Assembly: GCF_050337105.1 (NCBI RefSeq)
Contig: NZ_JAKJSQ010000015.1
Coordinates: forward strand, 1 to 64,000
Reading direction: 5' to 3'
DNA: 64,000 nucleotides
Source of the DNA: Aliivibrio_A kagoshimensis
GTDB taxonomy: Bacteria > Pseudomonadota > Gammaproteobacteria > Enterobacterales > Vibrionaceae
The position numbers and the translations under genes are program-made. A model generated the notes under the pieces. The model saw only the letters and a list, made by a program, of their open reading frames with translations, was not told where the DNA came from and searched no databases. Of the stretch, positions 53,414 through 63,180 are shown piece after piece; positions within the stretch are counted from its first letter, which is position 1; each line of letters begins with the position of its first letter.

Positions 53414-54280
53414 TTATTGGTCGGCTAATTGGTTCAACCAACGTTTCAACAGTGCTAATGAAACACCGTGACGATAACTAGCTGTAGAGCGTTGATCATC
53501 AATAGGTTTAATAATGTCACCATAGGCGTTAACCACCTTATTGACCAATCTCTCTTGTATCAATGCCGTTGGCGGTTGTTGGCATAACAGTTTCTCTATC
53601 TCGGTTGATCGGATCACCGTAGGGCCAACAGCACCAAAGGCAATGCGCCAATCAACCATGACATCATCAACAACCTTTGCAACTCCCACCACAGATAACT
53701 TAGTAAGAGCATTTGCTGCTCGGGTTCCTACCTTGTGATAAAAACTGATAGGCCACTCTACATTAGGAATGAGTACTGCAATAAGCAGTTCATTTTCAGC
53801 GATTATCGTTTTTCCAGGTGCGGTGATAAAATCACTGATGGCCACCGTACGTTCTCCATCCACACTAGCAAGTATCACTAGCGCCTCAAGCACATACAGG
53901 GCAGGCAGTGAATCCGCAGCCGGTGACGCATTGCAGATATTGCCTGCGAGTGTCGCTCGATTCCTCAAGGCAGGTGCCGCGATACTACCAACACTCTGTT
54001 GCAGTATCTCTGGGACTAATGGATCACTCTCTATTTGATGGAGTTTGGCTCCTGCCCCAATACTGATATAACGGTCTCCTTTTACTGTTATCGCTTTTAT
54101 CTCTTTTAATGACGTAATCGCATCTAAAAAGATTACGTTTTCATTATATTCTGGAGGGATCCCTGGTCGTGCACTGTGCTGAACCATGAGATCAGAACCA
54201 CCAGCGAACAGGGTATGTTTTGCCTGTGCTAGCTTATCTAACACAACCTCCAGCGACTCGGGTCGATAACTGACTGTCAT
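53414..54280 (-). CDS. xdhB: Xanthine dehydrogenase FAD-binding subunit XdhB
   Basis: The 288-residue product (E. coli XdhB 292) has 'KHTLFAGGSDLMVQHSARPG', 'YISIGAGAKLHQIESDPLVP', 'RNRATLAGNICNASPAADSL' and a CO_deh_flav_C domain ('WRIAFGAVGPTVIRSTEIEK'). It carries FAD and hands electrons to NAD+. The ATG at 54280 is preferred: GGGGGGAG is two to three bases upstream and it overlaps the xdhC stop by four bases (ATGA); earlier in-frame ATGs lack ribosome sites. Here xdhB is the last gene of xdhA-xdhC-xdhB. Confidence 0.93.
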   Translation of the reverse strand: MTVSYRPESLEVVLDKLAQAKHTLFAGGSDLMVQHSARPGIPPEYNENVIFLDAITSLKEIKAITVKGDRYISIGAGAKLHQIESDPLVPEILQQSVGSIAAPALRNRATLAGNICNASPAADSLPALYVLEALVILASVDGERTVAISDFITAPGKTIIAENELLIAVLIPNVEWPISFYHKVGTRAANALTKLSVVGVAKVVDDVMVDWRIAFGAVGPTVIRSTEIEKLLCQQPPTALIQERLVNKVVNAYGDIIKPIDDQRSTASYRHGVSLALLKRWLNQLADQ

Positions 54281-54759
54281 AACTCCCCCCATTTTCGCCA
54301 TGCGATTTTTGCGGCATCAACAATCATGCTGTAACCCGTACAACGGCACAGGTTGCCTGATAATGCGGTGCGGATCTCCAACTCTGATAACCCGTCCGCA
54401 TGGCTGTTGTATTTCTGCTCCATTAATACATAGAGCGCCAACACCATACCAGGAGTACAGAAACCACATTGAACCCCTTTTGCTTCAAGCAGAGCGTTAA
54501 TGATGCACTTCCCTTTGACGGTCTCTCTTAATCCTTCAAGTGTTGTAATGTGTTCCCCTTCTACCTGAGCAATAGGCGTCATGCACGCATTCACCAGTTC
54601 GCCATTTAATAATACCGAACAGGCCCCACATTCACCTTCGCCACACCCCTCTTTGCTCGCGGTGTTGTTCAAGTCATCACGCAATACATTCAATACGGAT
54701 TGCATGGGCTCAGATTCGACCTGAGTTAATTTATCATTGAGATAAAATTCAACTATCAT
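54277..54759 (-). CDS. xdhC: Xanthine dehydrogenase 2Fe-2S subunit XdhC
   Basis: The 160-residue protein (E. coli XdhC 159) has the two cluster sets: 'GCGEGECGACSVLLNGELVN' with a later Cys for the ferredoxin domain, and 'GVQCGFCTPGMVLAL' plus 'GNLCRCTGYSMIV' for the helical domain. It transfers electrons from the molybdenum centre to the flavin subunit. The ATG at 54759 is used (AGAGGT eleven bases upstream); a GTG at 54768 is too close to it. It overlaps the 3' end of xdhA by 11 bases. Confidence 0.93.
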   Translation of the reverse strand: MIVEFYLNDKLTQVESEPMQSVLNVLRDDLNNTASKEGCGEGECGACSVLLNGELVNACMTPIAQVEGEHITTLEGLRETVKGKCIINALLEAKGVQCGFCTPGMVLALYVLMEQKYNSHADGLSELEIRTALSGNLCRCTGYSMIVDAAKIAWRKWGEL

Positions 54760-56893
54760 AATGATCACTACCTCTTAGTGCTTCAAACACCTTTTCATCG
54801 GTGACAGGAATGGAAGAGAATGGTCGATTGATCGCACACTCAACAGCTGCTGCGTATGCTGCTGCAGCTCCATTATGGGTCAACTCTCCACCTCCTTTAG
54901 CTCCGCTAGGACCATATGGATAAGGGTTATCAACCAAATCACTCTCAATAGTCGGCACATCCAATGCGGTAGGTATCACATAATCCGCCATGGTTCGTTG
55001 GGCAAATATTCCTTTGTCGGTCAGCTCCATTTTTTCGCAACTTCCATAACCAAGCGCTTGCACCATGCCACCGTCAATTTGTCCTTTAAAGACCTGCTCA
55101 TCGATCGCTTTACCGATATCAAATACCCCATAAGCACCGATGATTTCCGTTTGACCCGTCGCCATGTCTACTTCGACTTCAACCACGTTAACGCCGTAAC
55201 TTACCACTTGATAAGCATTGCCTTGGTAATTCTGCTGATCCCAAACGTGATAGTCAGGTTTACGGTAAGCTTCATTGATTTCGATATGCTCGCCATCAAC
55301 CCATGCTGCACATAACCTCTTCGCTGCTTTTTCAAGTAAATAACCAACAATAACGATGGATCTTGATGCGACGGTTGGCCCAGAGTCAGGGACCTTTGCC
55401 GTATCCGGTGTATCCAAGAATACCGTTTCTATAGGTTGTTTTAGATTTTCCGCTACGATTTTTCGGAAAGTCAAACTTAGCCCTTGCCCCATATCAGTAT
55501 TGGATGCCAAGATATGAACTTGATTATTGGCTTGTTTAATGATGGTTACTTTTGCGTTAACCAACACATCTTCCAGATCACCGGCAAAACCACAGCCATG
55601 CTGGAATACCGCCATTCCAATTCCTCGGCATTTCTCACTTCGCTTTGGATGATGGCTGTATTGGTCGACTTTATTGCGATATTCCGATAACGTTTCGATT
55701 CGATCCATCATTTTGTCCAGCACTAAATCGCCAAAAATAGTACCGCCGGTTAACGAGGTAGCTTCAGAGGTTAAGAAGTGTTGCTGTTTAAAGAAAGCAG
55801 GATCTTGTCCGATTTTTTTAGCCACATGATTCATGTGAGTTTCAATGCCAAAGCAGGTTTGTGGTGACCCAAATCCTCTAAATGCACCAGTTGGCACGGT
55901 ATTGGTTGCCCAGGCATTGCCATTAACTCGGACATTAGGAATATCGTACACATTGGTTGCGGTGGTAATTGAGCGTTGTAGGACAATCCCCGACAGACTC
56001 AAAAAGGCGCCACAATTAATGTCTATATTTATCTCCATCGCCACAATTTTACCATTGGCATCAAGTCCGGTACGGTAATGGAAACTCGCGGGATGTCGCT
56101 TGGAGGTAAACGCAATATCTTCACTGCGCTCAAGAATCACTCGAATTGGGCGTTGCAGTTTTTCAACCGCAACAGCTAACGGACCCGCCAATACATCAGG
56201 GTAATCCTCTTTACCACCAAACGCGCCGCCTGTTGGGCACTGAATCGCTCTTACACGATCATGTCCAAGCACTACGGCCATACAGTGATGCACATACCAA
56301 GGACACTGCATTGAACCTTCAACCACCACTTTTCCATCTTTGGGATAACCCACAACACCTTGTGTTTCAAGATAGATGTGCTCTTGATAACCCGTCTCGC
56401 ACTGCTCTTCAATCACAGTGACAGCGTTGGAAAATCCCTCAACAATATCGCCTTTATTGAGCACATGACTGTCAAACAGATTATTACTTCCGTGAATAGG
56501 CCCGTCTAAGGCAAACTTGGATTGAGGGATAGTATAAGCAGGGGTTTGAGGGAGGTACTCTACGTCTATTTTTTCGAGTAGCTGTTCAATAATTTTAGGG
56601 TCCGGACCGACGAGTAAAAATATCGTCTGACCGACATATCGAACTTCTTTTTCCGCAAACGCAGGCCAATCGATTTCAACGATTGGCAATGCATTTTGTC
56701 CAGGTACATCTTCGGCACCAAACAGGTGATAACCTGCTGGTAGCGTTGGGATTTCGACCGTTTTAATTATGCCGCGAGGACATGAGGAGCGATAAAATCG
56801 CCCCTCAAGTACGCCTTCATAATGACGGTCAGCTATATACTTCGCTTCTCCAGTAGCTTCTTGCCACTTAAACTTAGTATTAACTGCGTCCAT
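54749..56893 (-). CDS. xdhA: Xanthine dehydrogenase molybdenum-binding subunit XdhA
   Basis: The 714-residue product begins MDAVNTKFKWQEATGEAKY and has the molybdopterin-binding features 'CPTGGAFGGKEDYPDVLAGP', 'FRGFGSPQTCFGIETHMNHV', 'NTDMGQGLSLTF' and the catalytic-glutamate region 'PYGPSGAKGGGE'. It hydroxylates hypoxanthine to xanthine and xanthine to urate. The ATG at 56893 has GAGG seven bases upstream; a TTG two codons earlier is unlikely. It starts 14 bases after ssnA on the same transcript. E. coli XdhA is a little longer (752). Confidence 0.92.
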   Translation of the reverse strand: MDAVNTKFKWQEATGEAKYIADRHYEGVLEGRFYRSSCPRGIIKTVEIPTLPAGYHLFGAEDVPGQNALPIVEIDWPAFAEKEVRYVGQTIFLLVGPDPKIIEQLLEKIDVEYLPQTPAYTIPQSKFALDGPIHGSNNLFDSHVLNKGDIVEGFSNAVTVIEEQCETGYQEHIYLETQGVVGYPKDGKVVVEGSMQCPWYVHHCMAVVLGHDRVRAIQCPTGGAFGGKEDYPDVLAGPLAVAVEKLQRPIRVILERSEDIAFTSKRHPASFHYRTGLDANGKIVAMEINIDINCGAFLSLSGIVLQRSITTATNVYDIPNVRVNGNAWATNTVPTGAFRGFGSPQTCFGIETHMNHVAKKIGQDPAFFKQQHFLTSEATSLTGGTIFGDLVLDKMMDRIETLSEYRNKVDQYSHHPKRSEKCRGIGMAVFQHGCGFAGDLEDVLVNAKVTIIKQANNQVHILASNTDMGQGLSLTFRKIVAENLKQPIETVFLDTPDTAKVPDSGPTVASRSIVIVGYLLEKAAKRLCAAWVDGEHIEINEAYRKPDYHVWDQQNYQGNAYQVVSYGVNVVEVEVDMATGQTEIIGAYGVFDIGKAIDEQVFKGQIDGGMVQALGYGSCEKMELTDKGIFAQRTMADYVIPTALDVPTIESDLVDNPYPYGPSGAKGGGELTHNGAAAAYAAAVECAINRPFSSIPVTDEKVFEALRGSDHYDS

Positions 56894-56907
56894 AACCAAA
56901 CCTCACA

Positions 56908-58236
56908 TTAGTTTAGTTGATCCATTGTGTTCCAAACACGCTTAGCTACCTTTCTAGCCTCAGCGTAAATTGGTTCGATATCAAATGGGAAAGCTCGGTC
57001 TTCATAGCTGAATTTACCCTCAACCATGACACTGTTTACGTTCCCTGCATTCATGCCAAAAGCGATATGACCCGCTAGATTATCTGCCTCAAACGGTGTT
57101 GGGCTTGTATAATCTAAGATGGTTAAATCCGCTTTATTGCCCGCATCTAAGCGGCCAAACTTGGCGCCAAAGTTCCTTGCCAGAATTTCATTACCATTCC
57201 ACAAGCTCTTCGCAAAACTATCAGGCCATAATGGACCACCCGCATCACGATGTTTAAAGAACGAGAATTTAAGCTCTTCAAGCATGTCTGCACCAATACC
57301 ATCGGTACCTAATGCTACATTTTTGAAGCGAGTTATTTTCTGGTTGTAGCCCACATTATTGTTCATGTTTGAACGTGCGTTATGGACTAAGAAACCGTTT
57401 TTCGCATTTAAGATATCGATATCACGGTCAGATAAGAACAGACCATGTGCTAGCAATGTCTTCTCATTGATCAAGCCAAAGCTGTCTAAACGTTCAACAA
57501 TGTCTTGATCGTAATGATGGTGGCTGTGTGTCACATCATAACGGTCTTCGGCGACGTGAACGTGAATCCCACGTCCTGTTGCCTGTACCGCTTCCGCCAT
57601 CATAGATAACCCTTCATTAGTCACAGTAAACGGGGCGTGAGCACCGATGTGGGACTCAACAAGATACGGGCTATTACCGCTGGCTTTCTCACTATCAATC
57701 AGGTTCGCGAAGTTGATGTTCTCTTCCACACCCGCCATCATCTCTTTCATGCCGTGGTTACGATCGGTCGTTTCATAGCAAGTCATGCCACGCAAACCTG
57801 CTTTGAGGAACCCTTTGCGTAACGTATTCAATGAACCGGCAATGTAATTTGGCGAAGCGTGATGATCAATCACTGATGAACAACCACTTTTCACCGCTTC
57901 CAGTGAACAGATAAGCCCGCTGTAGTAAACCGCCTCTTCGTCAAGTGCGCGGTCCATTCTCCACCACAAGTTCTTCAATATTGAGATGAAATCAGGGCTA
58001 GGTTTAATGTCTGCCATGATGCCACGTGCTAACCCCGAGTAGAAATGGTTGTGCGAGCAGACAATACCCGGCATCACCACTTTTCGATTCATCTCTTTCA
58101 CTATCGCATTTGGGTACTTAGCAGTTAGATTTTGGCCGACTTCTTTAATCAGAGCCCCATCAATAACAATATCTACGCCTTCCTTGATGAGCGCAGGCTC
58201 AATCTGGATAGCTGTTGCATTTTTAAGTATTAACAT
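56908..58236 (-). CDS. ssnA: Amidohydrolase SsnA
   Basis: The 442-residue protein, the same length as E. coli SsnA, is an ATZ/TRZ-type amidohydrolase: 'MPGIVCSHNHFYSGLARGIM' (HxH metal motif), 'SSVIDHHASPNYI', 'HVHVAEDRYDVTHSHHHYDQ' and 'LGTDGIGADMLEELKFSFF'. SsnA is part of the gene set repeatedly found with selenium-dependent molybdenum hydroxylases and anaerobic purine breakdown, probably acting as a deaminase/hydrolase; the exact reaction is not certain to me. ATG at 58236 has AAGGATAAC upstream. It follows ygfK by 13 bases. Confidence 0.93.
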   Translation of the reverse strand: MLILKNATAIQIEPALIKEGVDIVIDGALIKEVGQNLTAKYPNAIVKEMNRKVVMPGIVCSHNHFYSGLARGIMADIKPSPDFISILKNLWWRMDRALDEEAVYYSGLICSLEAVKSGCSSVIDHHASPNYIAGSLNTLRKGFLKAGLRGMTCYETTDRNHGMKEMMAGVEENINFANLIDSEKASGNSPYLVESHIGAHAPFTVTNEGLSMMAEAVQATGRGIHVHVAEDRYDVTHSHHHYDQDIVERLDSFGLINEKTLLAHGLFLSDRDIDILNAKNGFLVHNARSNMNNNVGYNQKITRFKNVALGTDGIGADMLEELKFSFFKHRDAGGPLWPDSFAKSLWNGNEILARNFGAKFGRLDAGNKADLTILDYTSPTPFEADNLAGHIAFGMNAGNVNSVMVEGKFSYEDRAFPFDIEPIYAEARKVAKRVWNTMDQLN

Positions 58237-58249
58237 GCTGTTATCCTTA

Positions 58250-61200
58250 TTAAAGTTCCACTGCACCCAATAGGTAGTTGTGGTTTGCATGAACGTAACT
58301 GATCATTGTTGATTCATCTTTCAATGATTTCGGCAGGTCAACTTCACTCTTATCATTGATCGTAGTACGGTAAATTTCTCCACCCGCACGTAGCAGAACA
58401 CTTGAACCGTTAACAAAGAAGCCGCTGTTGGTGCTGTTTTGGAAATCCGCTTCTAGGTTGTAGATTGTGAACTTGTCTTTGTATGGCTTGCTATCCCAAG
58501 GGCAGAACTGAGCACAGTTACCACACTCATTACAGTAAGCATCTAGGTGCAATGTTTGGAACTTATCTTTGAAGCCCGGAATCGGCAGTGAAATGTTGGC
58601 ACGGTTTGGACAGACATCCACACACTTGCTACATACGTATGAACATTCTAAACAGCGTTGCGCTTCCTGCTCAATAAAGGCGTCATGATCAGCGGCTTCT
58701 AACTCTTCAGCTTCGATCAATTTAACTTGGATTTCACCTTTACGATCATAGACATCAGCAACATCAACCGCTTGCGTTGCGTCTAACTGTTCATCCTCTT
58801 TCGCTTCGCGCTCTAAAATAGCGGTGGCTGCTTTTCTACCACCAGATATAGCAGAAACAATTGACGAAGGACCTGTATTTGCATCGCCCATTAAGAAGAC
58901 ATTTTCGACACCAGTTTCACCAGTATCAACGTCAACTAGCGGCCAACCGTCGCAACCCATTGGCACACCCATACGAATCAATGTGTCACAGTTACTCTGC
59001 TCGCCAATCGCGGTAATCAGTGCATCAGCTTGAAGCTCAACCGTTTCATCCGTTGCAAGTGGACGACGACGACCTTTCTCATCAGGCTCACCTAGTTTCA
59101 TCACACGGGCTGTCAACTTACCATCAGCTTCAAACGCTTCAGGATTAGTTAAGAACATGAATTGCACGCCATCTTTAACCGCTTCTTCATACTCCTCTTT
59201 GTATGCAGGCATCTCAGCAAGAGTACGGCGGTAGATGATAGTCACTTTCTCTACGCCATCCACTTTCAATGCGGCACGCGCACTGTCCATCGCTGTGTTA
59301 CCCGCACCGACTACAACTACGTGTTTGCCTAAGCTTTCCGCTTTACCTGCAAACTCACCATCATTAAAGCTGCGTAAGAACTCTAGAGATTTAAAGACAT
59401 TGGTATTCTCACCAGAGAGCGAGATTGGGTTGCCTTTATCGGCACCTATTCCTAGACAGACGTACTTGAAACCGCTCTCTTTCAGTGCTGAAACAGTAAG
59501 ATCTGGATTACAGCCATATTCGAAAGTCACACCATGTTGCTTAACAAAATCGATGTCATGCTCAATGGTTTCTGCTGGAATTCTAAACTGTGGAATGATG
59601 TTTTTAACCACACCACCAGCCGTTTGTTCCTTCTCAAACACAGTAACCGGGTAACCTGCTCGTGCCATGAAGTACGCTGCAGATAGACCTGCTGGGCCGG
59701 CACCAATAACGGCAACAGGATGCTTAGTGGTATCGAGTGCGTTTTGATGCCACTTCGCTTTGTAACCTTCCCACCCTTTTGCTAGCGCCACTTTCTTCAT
59801 TTCACGAATGTTCAGTGCACCTTCATAGTCACGACGGGTACAGTTGTACTGACACTGGTGATCACAAATGTGTCCCGTGATGGCAGGTAGGGCATTACGT
59901 GCGTAGATGATCTCTAGCGCTTCAGTGTGCTTGCCTTGGCCCATTAAGCGGATGTATTCAGGGATATCTTGACTGATTGGACACGCCGTTACACAAGGCG
60001 CAACATAACAGTCAGTCAATGGTAGCTGTTTCTTAACAGAGATCTCTTCAGGTCCACGCCACTCTTTCTGGGTGTAATCAGCAACGAGAGATTTAGCAGC
60101 TAATACTTCAAGCTTCACCAAATCGATAGATGCCATGCCCCACTCGCTGCTACCTTCTAGCTCTTTAGCGCAATCTGCCAAGCGCATATAACCACCAGGT
60201 TTAAGCAGATCGGTCGCCATGGTAATTGGACGGATACCAGTTTCAAAAATCTCTTTGATGTTAAACTTGCTTGCGCCACCCGAATAAGAGATAGGCAGTT
60301 GACCATTAAACTCACGAGAGAGCTCAAGAGCCACATTAATTGACAATGGGAACAGTGCTCGACCAGACATGTACATCTCTTTGTCCGGTAAACGCCCTTT
60401 TTTGTTTAATGTGCCCAGTGTATTGGTAAGCTTAACGCCAAAGCCGATGTCATGGGTTTTACCCAAATCAACCAGTCTATGTAACATCGCTTTTGCATCA
60501 TCAATCTGTAGATCATGGCTGAATGACTCTTCGCTTAATGCGATGTAATCAAAGCCTGCGTTATCCAAAATCGAACGAACACGTTTAAAGCCAAGTAACG
60601 TTGGGTTCAGTTTTACAAACGTATTGATCTTCTTCTCTTCAATCATGTAACGACAGATCGCTTCGATCTCGTTCGGTGGACAGCCGTGCATGGTTGAAAG
60701 CGTAACGCCTCGAGTAAGTTCTGAGCTCACGTTGTTGGCAATCGCTTTAAGTTCCGCTTCCGTATACTCAGATGCATGATCAGCGATGAAATCAGGATCG
60801 GTAATAAACCGTGATAATTCATTCACGTATTTTTCAAAATCTTGATGCTTACTTGAATCCAACATGTCGTGGATGTATTTTTGCATCGGTGCGGTTTTAA
60901 TGCCGTCTAAATCGTACCCTACACTCATATTGAAAATGAATGCACGCTCTTCTCCTTTGCGGAATAGGGCTTCTAACAGGTGTAAAGCAACCCAAGCTTT
61001 TAGATACTCATCATACGCTTTGATTAGGGTAAACTCGGTTGACCATTCAGTATTGAAACACTCATCTTCTGCATCAATACAAGGCTTAGCAATTTCAAGC
61101 TGATCCATTTTCTGAACGGTTTTCAACTCCATAAAACGACCACCAGCAAGCCATGAACAGATGATGTTCTGTGCGAGCTGTGTATGAGGACCCGCGGCAG

Positions 61201-61369
61201 GGCCTACGGGAGTTTCACAATTCTCATTCCAAACGGATAACTCGTCTGAGTTTTTCTTGTTATAAAATTGCTTCTCTGGAATACCAAAAATTGACCGGCT
61301 CTCTTTGTACTCGCAAAACATTCTCTTGAGAAGCTCACCAAACGGTACGGGACGCATGATGTCACCCAT
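58250..61369 (-). CDS. ygfK: YgfK, large iron-sulfur/FAD oxidoreductase (putative selenate reductase subunit)
   Basis: The 1039-residue product follows E. coli YgfK (1032) from 'MGDIMRPVPFGELL' to the C-terminus. The N-terminal part is dihydropyrimidine-dehydrogenase-like ('ETPVGPAAGPHTQLAQNIIC', 'LSTMHGCPPNEIEAICRYMI'). Then come cysteine sets 'CYVAPCVTACPISQD' and 'CDHQCQYNCTR', a FAD Rossmann motif ('VIGAGPAGLSAAYFMARAG'), an NAD(P)H motif ('VVVVGAGNTAMDSAR') and C-terminal [4Fe-4S] pairs 'CLECSYVCSKCVDVCPNRAN' and 'CNECGNCAQFCPWDSK'. It probably moves electrons from a reduced donor to a purine-derived substrate. AAAGGAG is a strong ribosome site. It heads the ygfK-ssnA-xdhA-xdhC-xdhB transcript. 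Confidence 0.95.
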   Translation of the reverse strand: MGDIMRPVPFGELLKRMFCEYKESRSIFGIPEKQFYNKKNSDELSVWNENCETPVGPAAGPHTQLAQNIICSWLAGGRFMELKTVQKMDQLEIAKPCIDAEDECFNTEWSTEFTLIKAYDEYLKAWVALHLLEALFRKGEERAFIFNMSVGYDLDGIKTAPMQKYIHDMLDSSKHQDFEKYVNELSRFITDPDFIADHASEYTEAELKAIANNVSSELTRGVTLSTMHGCPPNEIEAICRYMIEEKKINTFVKLNPTLLGFKRVRSILDNAGFDYIALSEESFSHDLQIDDAKAMLHRLVDLGKTHDIGFGVKLTNTLGTLNKKGRLPDKEMYMSGRALFPLSINVALELSREFNGQLPISYSGGASKFNIKEIFETGIRPITMATDLLKPGGYMRLADCAKELEGSSEWGMASIDLVKLEVLAAKSLVADYTQKEWRGPEEISVKKQLPLTDCYVAPCVTACPISQDIPEYIRLMGQGKHTEALEIIYARNALPAITGHICDHQCQYNCTRRDYEGALNIREMKKVALAKGWEGYKAKWHQNALDTTKHPVAVIGAGPAGLSAAYFMARAGYPVTVFEKEQTAGGVVKNIIPQFRIPAETIEHDIDFVKQHGVTFEYGCNPDLTVSALKESGFKYVCLGIGADKGNPISLSGENTNVFKSLEFLRSFNDGEFAGKAESLGKHVVVVGAGNTAMDSARAALKVDGVEKVTIIYRRTLAEMPAYKEEYEEAVKDGVQFMFLTNPEAFEADGKLTARVMKLGEPDEKGRRRPLATDETVELQADALITAIGEQSNCDTLIRMGVPMGCDGWPLVDVDTGETGVENVFLMGDANTGPSSIVSAISGGRKAATAILEREAKEDEQLDATQAVDVADVYDRKGEIQVKLIEAEELEAADHDAFIEQEAQRCLECSYVCSKCVDVCPNRANISLPIPGFKDKFQTLHLDAYCNECGNCAQFCPWDSKPYKDKFTIYNLEADFQNSTNSGFFVNGSSVLLRAGGEIYRTTINDKSEVDLPKSLKDESTMISYVHANHNYLLGAVEL

Positions 61370-61786
61370 TGTAAATCTCCTTTCAGTACACAGCCAGCAC
61401 GTCTATGTGCCACGTGTATGATAATTAAAGTGTTGTAATAGCGTTAAAATTCTTATAGTCACGACTAAAATTGCAACTACTGCGCCAAACTTCGTCAAAC
61501 GGGTTTTAAAGGGAAGGTTTCGTGATGAAGGTCAAGAATTTGCGGATTGTGTGAGGTTAAGCACTCTATTTCGATGTGCTTTTTCACTCAGGTTATTGAG
61601 CGAAATGCGTATGATTCTTAGTCACCTCGGTGGGAGTATCAATTTAATACCAAAGTATCACTTTGATATCTATCAGCACCATTATCAATAGCCGATAAAA
61701 AAGCACCTTATTCATATTCAAGCCTCGACAGTGCGACTTGAGTATACGAATAAGGTGCCAAATACCTCACTTATTGACGCGTTACG
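61370..61786. other. Spacer upstream of ygfK
   Basis: The 417-base region contains no supportable gene. It holds the terminator of the NCS2 permease (61,703-61,758), the presumed ygfK promoter, an AATACCAAA motif (61646-61654) inside a run of GTATCA/GATATC elements (61636-61675), and a small two-stem structure (TACAC/GTGTA with GCAC/GTGC) about 15-40 bases upstream of the ygfK ribosome site. Confidence 0.55.
61703..61758 (-). terminator. Long-stem terminator of the NCS2 permease gene
   Basis: GCACCTTATTC (61703-61713) pairs with GAATAAGGTGC (61748-61758), and after a two-base bulge ATATTCAAG (61714-61722) pairs with CTTGAGTAT (61737-61745). On the minus strand it is followed by TTTTTT (61697-61702). 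Confidence 0.9.
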
Positions 61787-63151
61787 TTACGGATTACTTT
61801 TCGCCTTTGTTAACATCCCTTTTGCTGTGATGTCAGCGTCTTTGTTCTTTTCACTTATCTCTTTACTCTTTTTAGAACGAGGTAAAATAAGATTAAGTAC
61901 AACCGTAGCTAACGTTCCGGTAGTGATCCCTGAATGGAACAGCATTTTCAGATCTTTTGGAAAATGTTGTAGTAGGTTTGGCTCTAATGTGACTGCCATA
62001 CCTGATGCCAAACCAACACACACCACTAAGGCATTACGTCTTGAGTCGGTGACATTAAGCAGCATTCTGATCCCCGCATAGGCGATCATACCAAACATCA
62101 CAAAACCAACTCCGCCCAGAACCGGTTTCGGCACTGTGACGGCTAAGGCCGCGACTTTAGGAAATAGGCCCGCTAAAATCAACAAGCCACCTGCAACACC
62201 GACCACAAATCGGCTTGCTACCCCACTGATACCAACGATACCGACGTTTTGGCTGAAACTCGCGACAGGCATTGCTGTCATGATGGCACCAAAGGTACTA
62301 CCAAGACCATCCCCTAGTAAACCACGGCGTAAATCTTTACCTGTCACCTCTTTATGACAGTTACTCCCTAGCGCCATAAAGTCTCCCGTGGCCTCTGCCA
62401 CCACCACCACATAAACCAGCGTCATACTGATAATAGCGGGTAAGGAAAAGGTCATCCCATATTTAAAGGGTTCAGGTAGTGCAAACCAAGATGCCGAATA
62501 AAGTTGATCCATGCTGACCATACCAAGTGGTATGGCAACAATGTAACCCGCCACTAAACCCACCACAATGGCCGATGCAGCAATAGCCCCTTTACAATAG
62601 ACTGACACCCCAATAACCACGGCTAACGAGAATGCTGCTAAAAAGATTTTTGGCAGTGAAGCAAAGCTCATGTCACCGGCTGGCGCATCACCAATCCAGT
62701 TCATGGCCACTGGCATGATAGTTAAGCCGATTAACGTTACCACAACGCCACTCACCACTGGTGGGAACAACTTTTTTACTTGATCCATATAGAAACTGGC
62801 AAGAATAACCATGAACGACCCCACAAAAGCGGCGCCAATCACACTGCCCATCCCTTGGCTACTACCGATGGCGATACACGTTCCTAAGAAGGCGAAACTG
62901 GACCCCATCACCACAGGTAAACGGATACCAACTGGTCCTATCCCTAAACATTGAACTATTGTCACCACACCTGATACCAATAGGGAGGCACTGATTAAAG
63001 TAACGATCTCACCGGGTGGAAGCCCTATGGCTCCCCCGACTATCAGAGGCACAGCAACGATGCCTCCAATGGACGCTAACATATGCTGTAGTGCAAGGAA
63101 AAAGGTAATGCCATACGGCGGTTTTTCATTCAGTTGATATAGTAACTTCAT
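61787..63151 (-). CDS. NCS2 nucleobase:cation symporter, urate/xanthine type
   Basis: The 454-residue inner-membrane protein has about fourteen helices and the nucleobase-ascorbate transporter layout: 'ITFFLALQHMLASIGGIVAVP' (His in helix 1), 'VVVVAEATGDFMALG' (substrate Glu), and the signature 'ASFSQNVGIVGISGVASRF' on helix 10. It resembles XanQ, UacT and PbuX, so xanthine and/or urate uptake is expected; the family signature alone cannot separate them. ATG at 63151 is set by GAGGCTACAACA upstream and the family N-terminus; 24 upstream in-frame codons overlap a structured leader. It is followed by a strong terminator. Confidence 0.9.
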   Translation of the reverse strand: MKLLYQLNEKPPYGITFFLALQHMLASIGGIVAVPLIVGGAIGLPPGEIVTLISASLLVSGVVTIVQCLGIGPVGIRLPVVMGSSFAFLGTCIAIGSSQGMGSVIGAAFVGSFMVILASFYMDQVKKLFPPVVSGVVVTLIGLTIMPVAMNWIGDAPAGDMSFASLPKIFLAAFSLAVVIGVSVYCKGAIAASAIVVGLVAGYIVAIPLGMVSMDQLYSASWFALPEPFKYGMTFSLPAIISMTLVYVVVVAEATGDFMALGSNCHKEVTGKDLRRGLLGDGLGSTFGAIMTAMPVASFSQNVGIVGISGVASRFVVGVAGGLLILAGLFPKVAALAVTVPKPVLGGVGFVMFGMIAYAGIRMLLNVTDSRRNALVVCVGLASGMAVTLEPNLLQHFPKDLKMLFHSGITTGTLATVVLNLILPRSKKSKEISEKNKDADITAKGMLTKAKSNP

Positions 63152-63180
63152 TGTTGTAGCCTCAAAAGTTGAATGCGTTG

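Noticed and set aside
61393..61413. A TGGCAC/TGC arrangement on the minus strand upstream of ygfK that resembles a sigma-54 promoter
   Set aside because: The GG to GC spacing is eleven instead of ten bases and it lies too close to the ribosome site.
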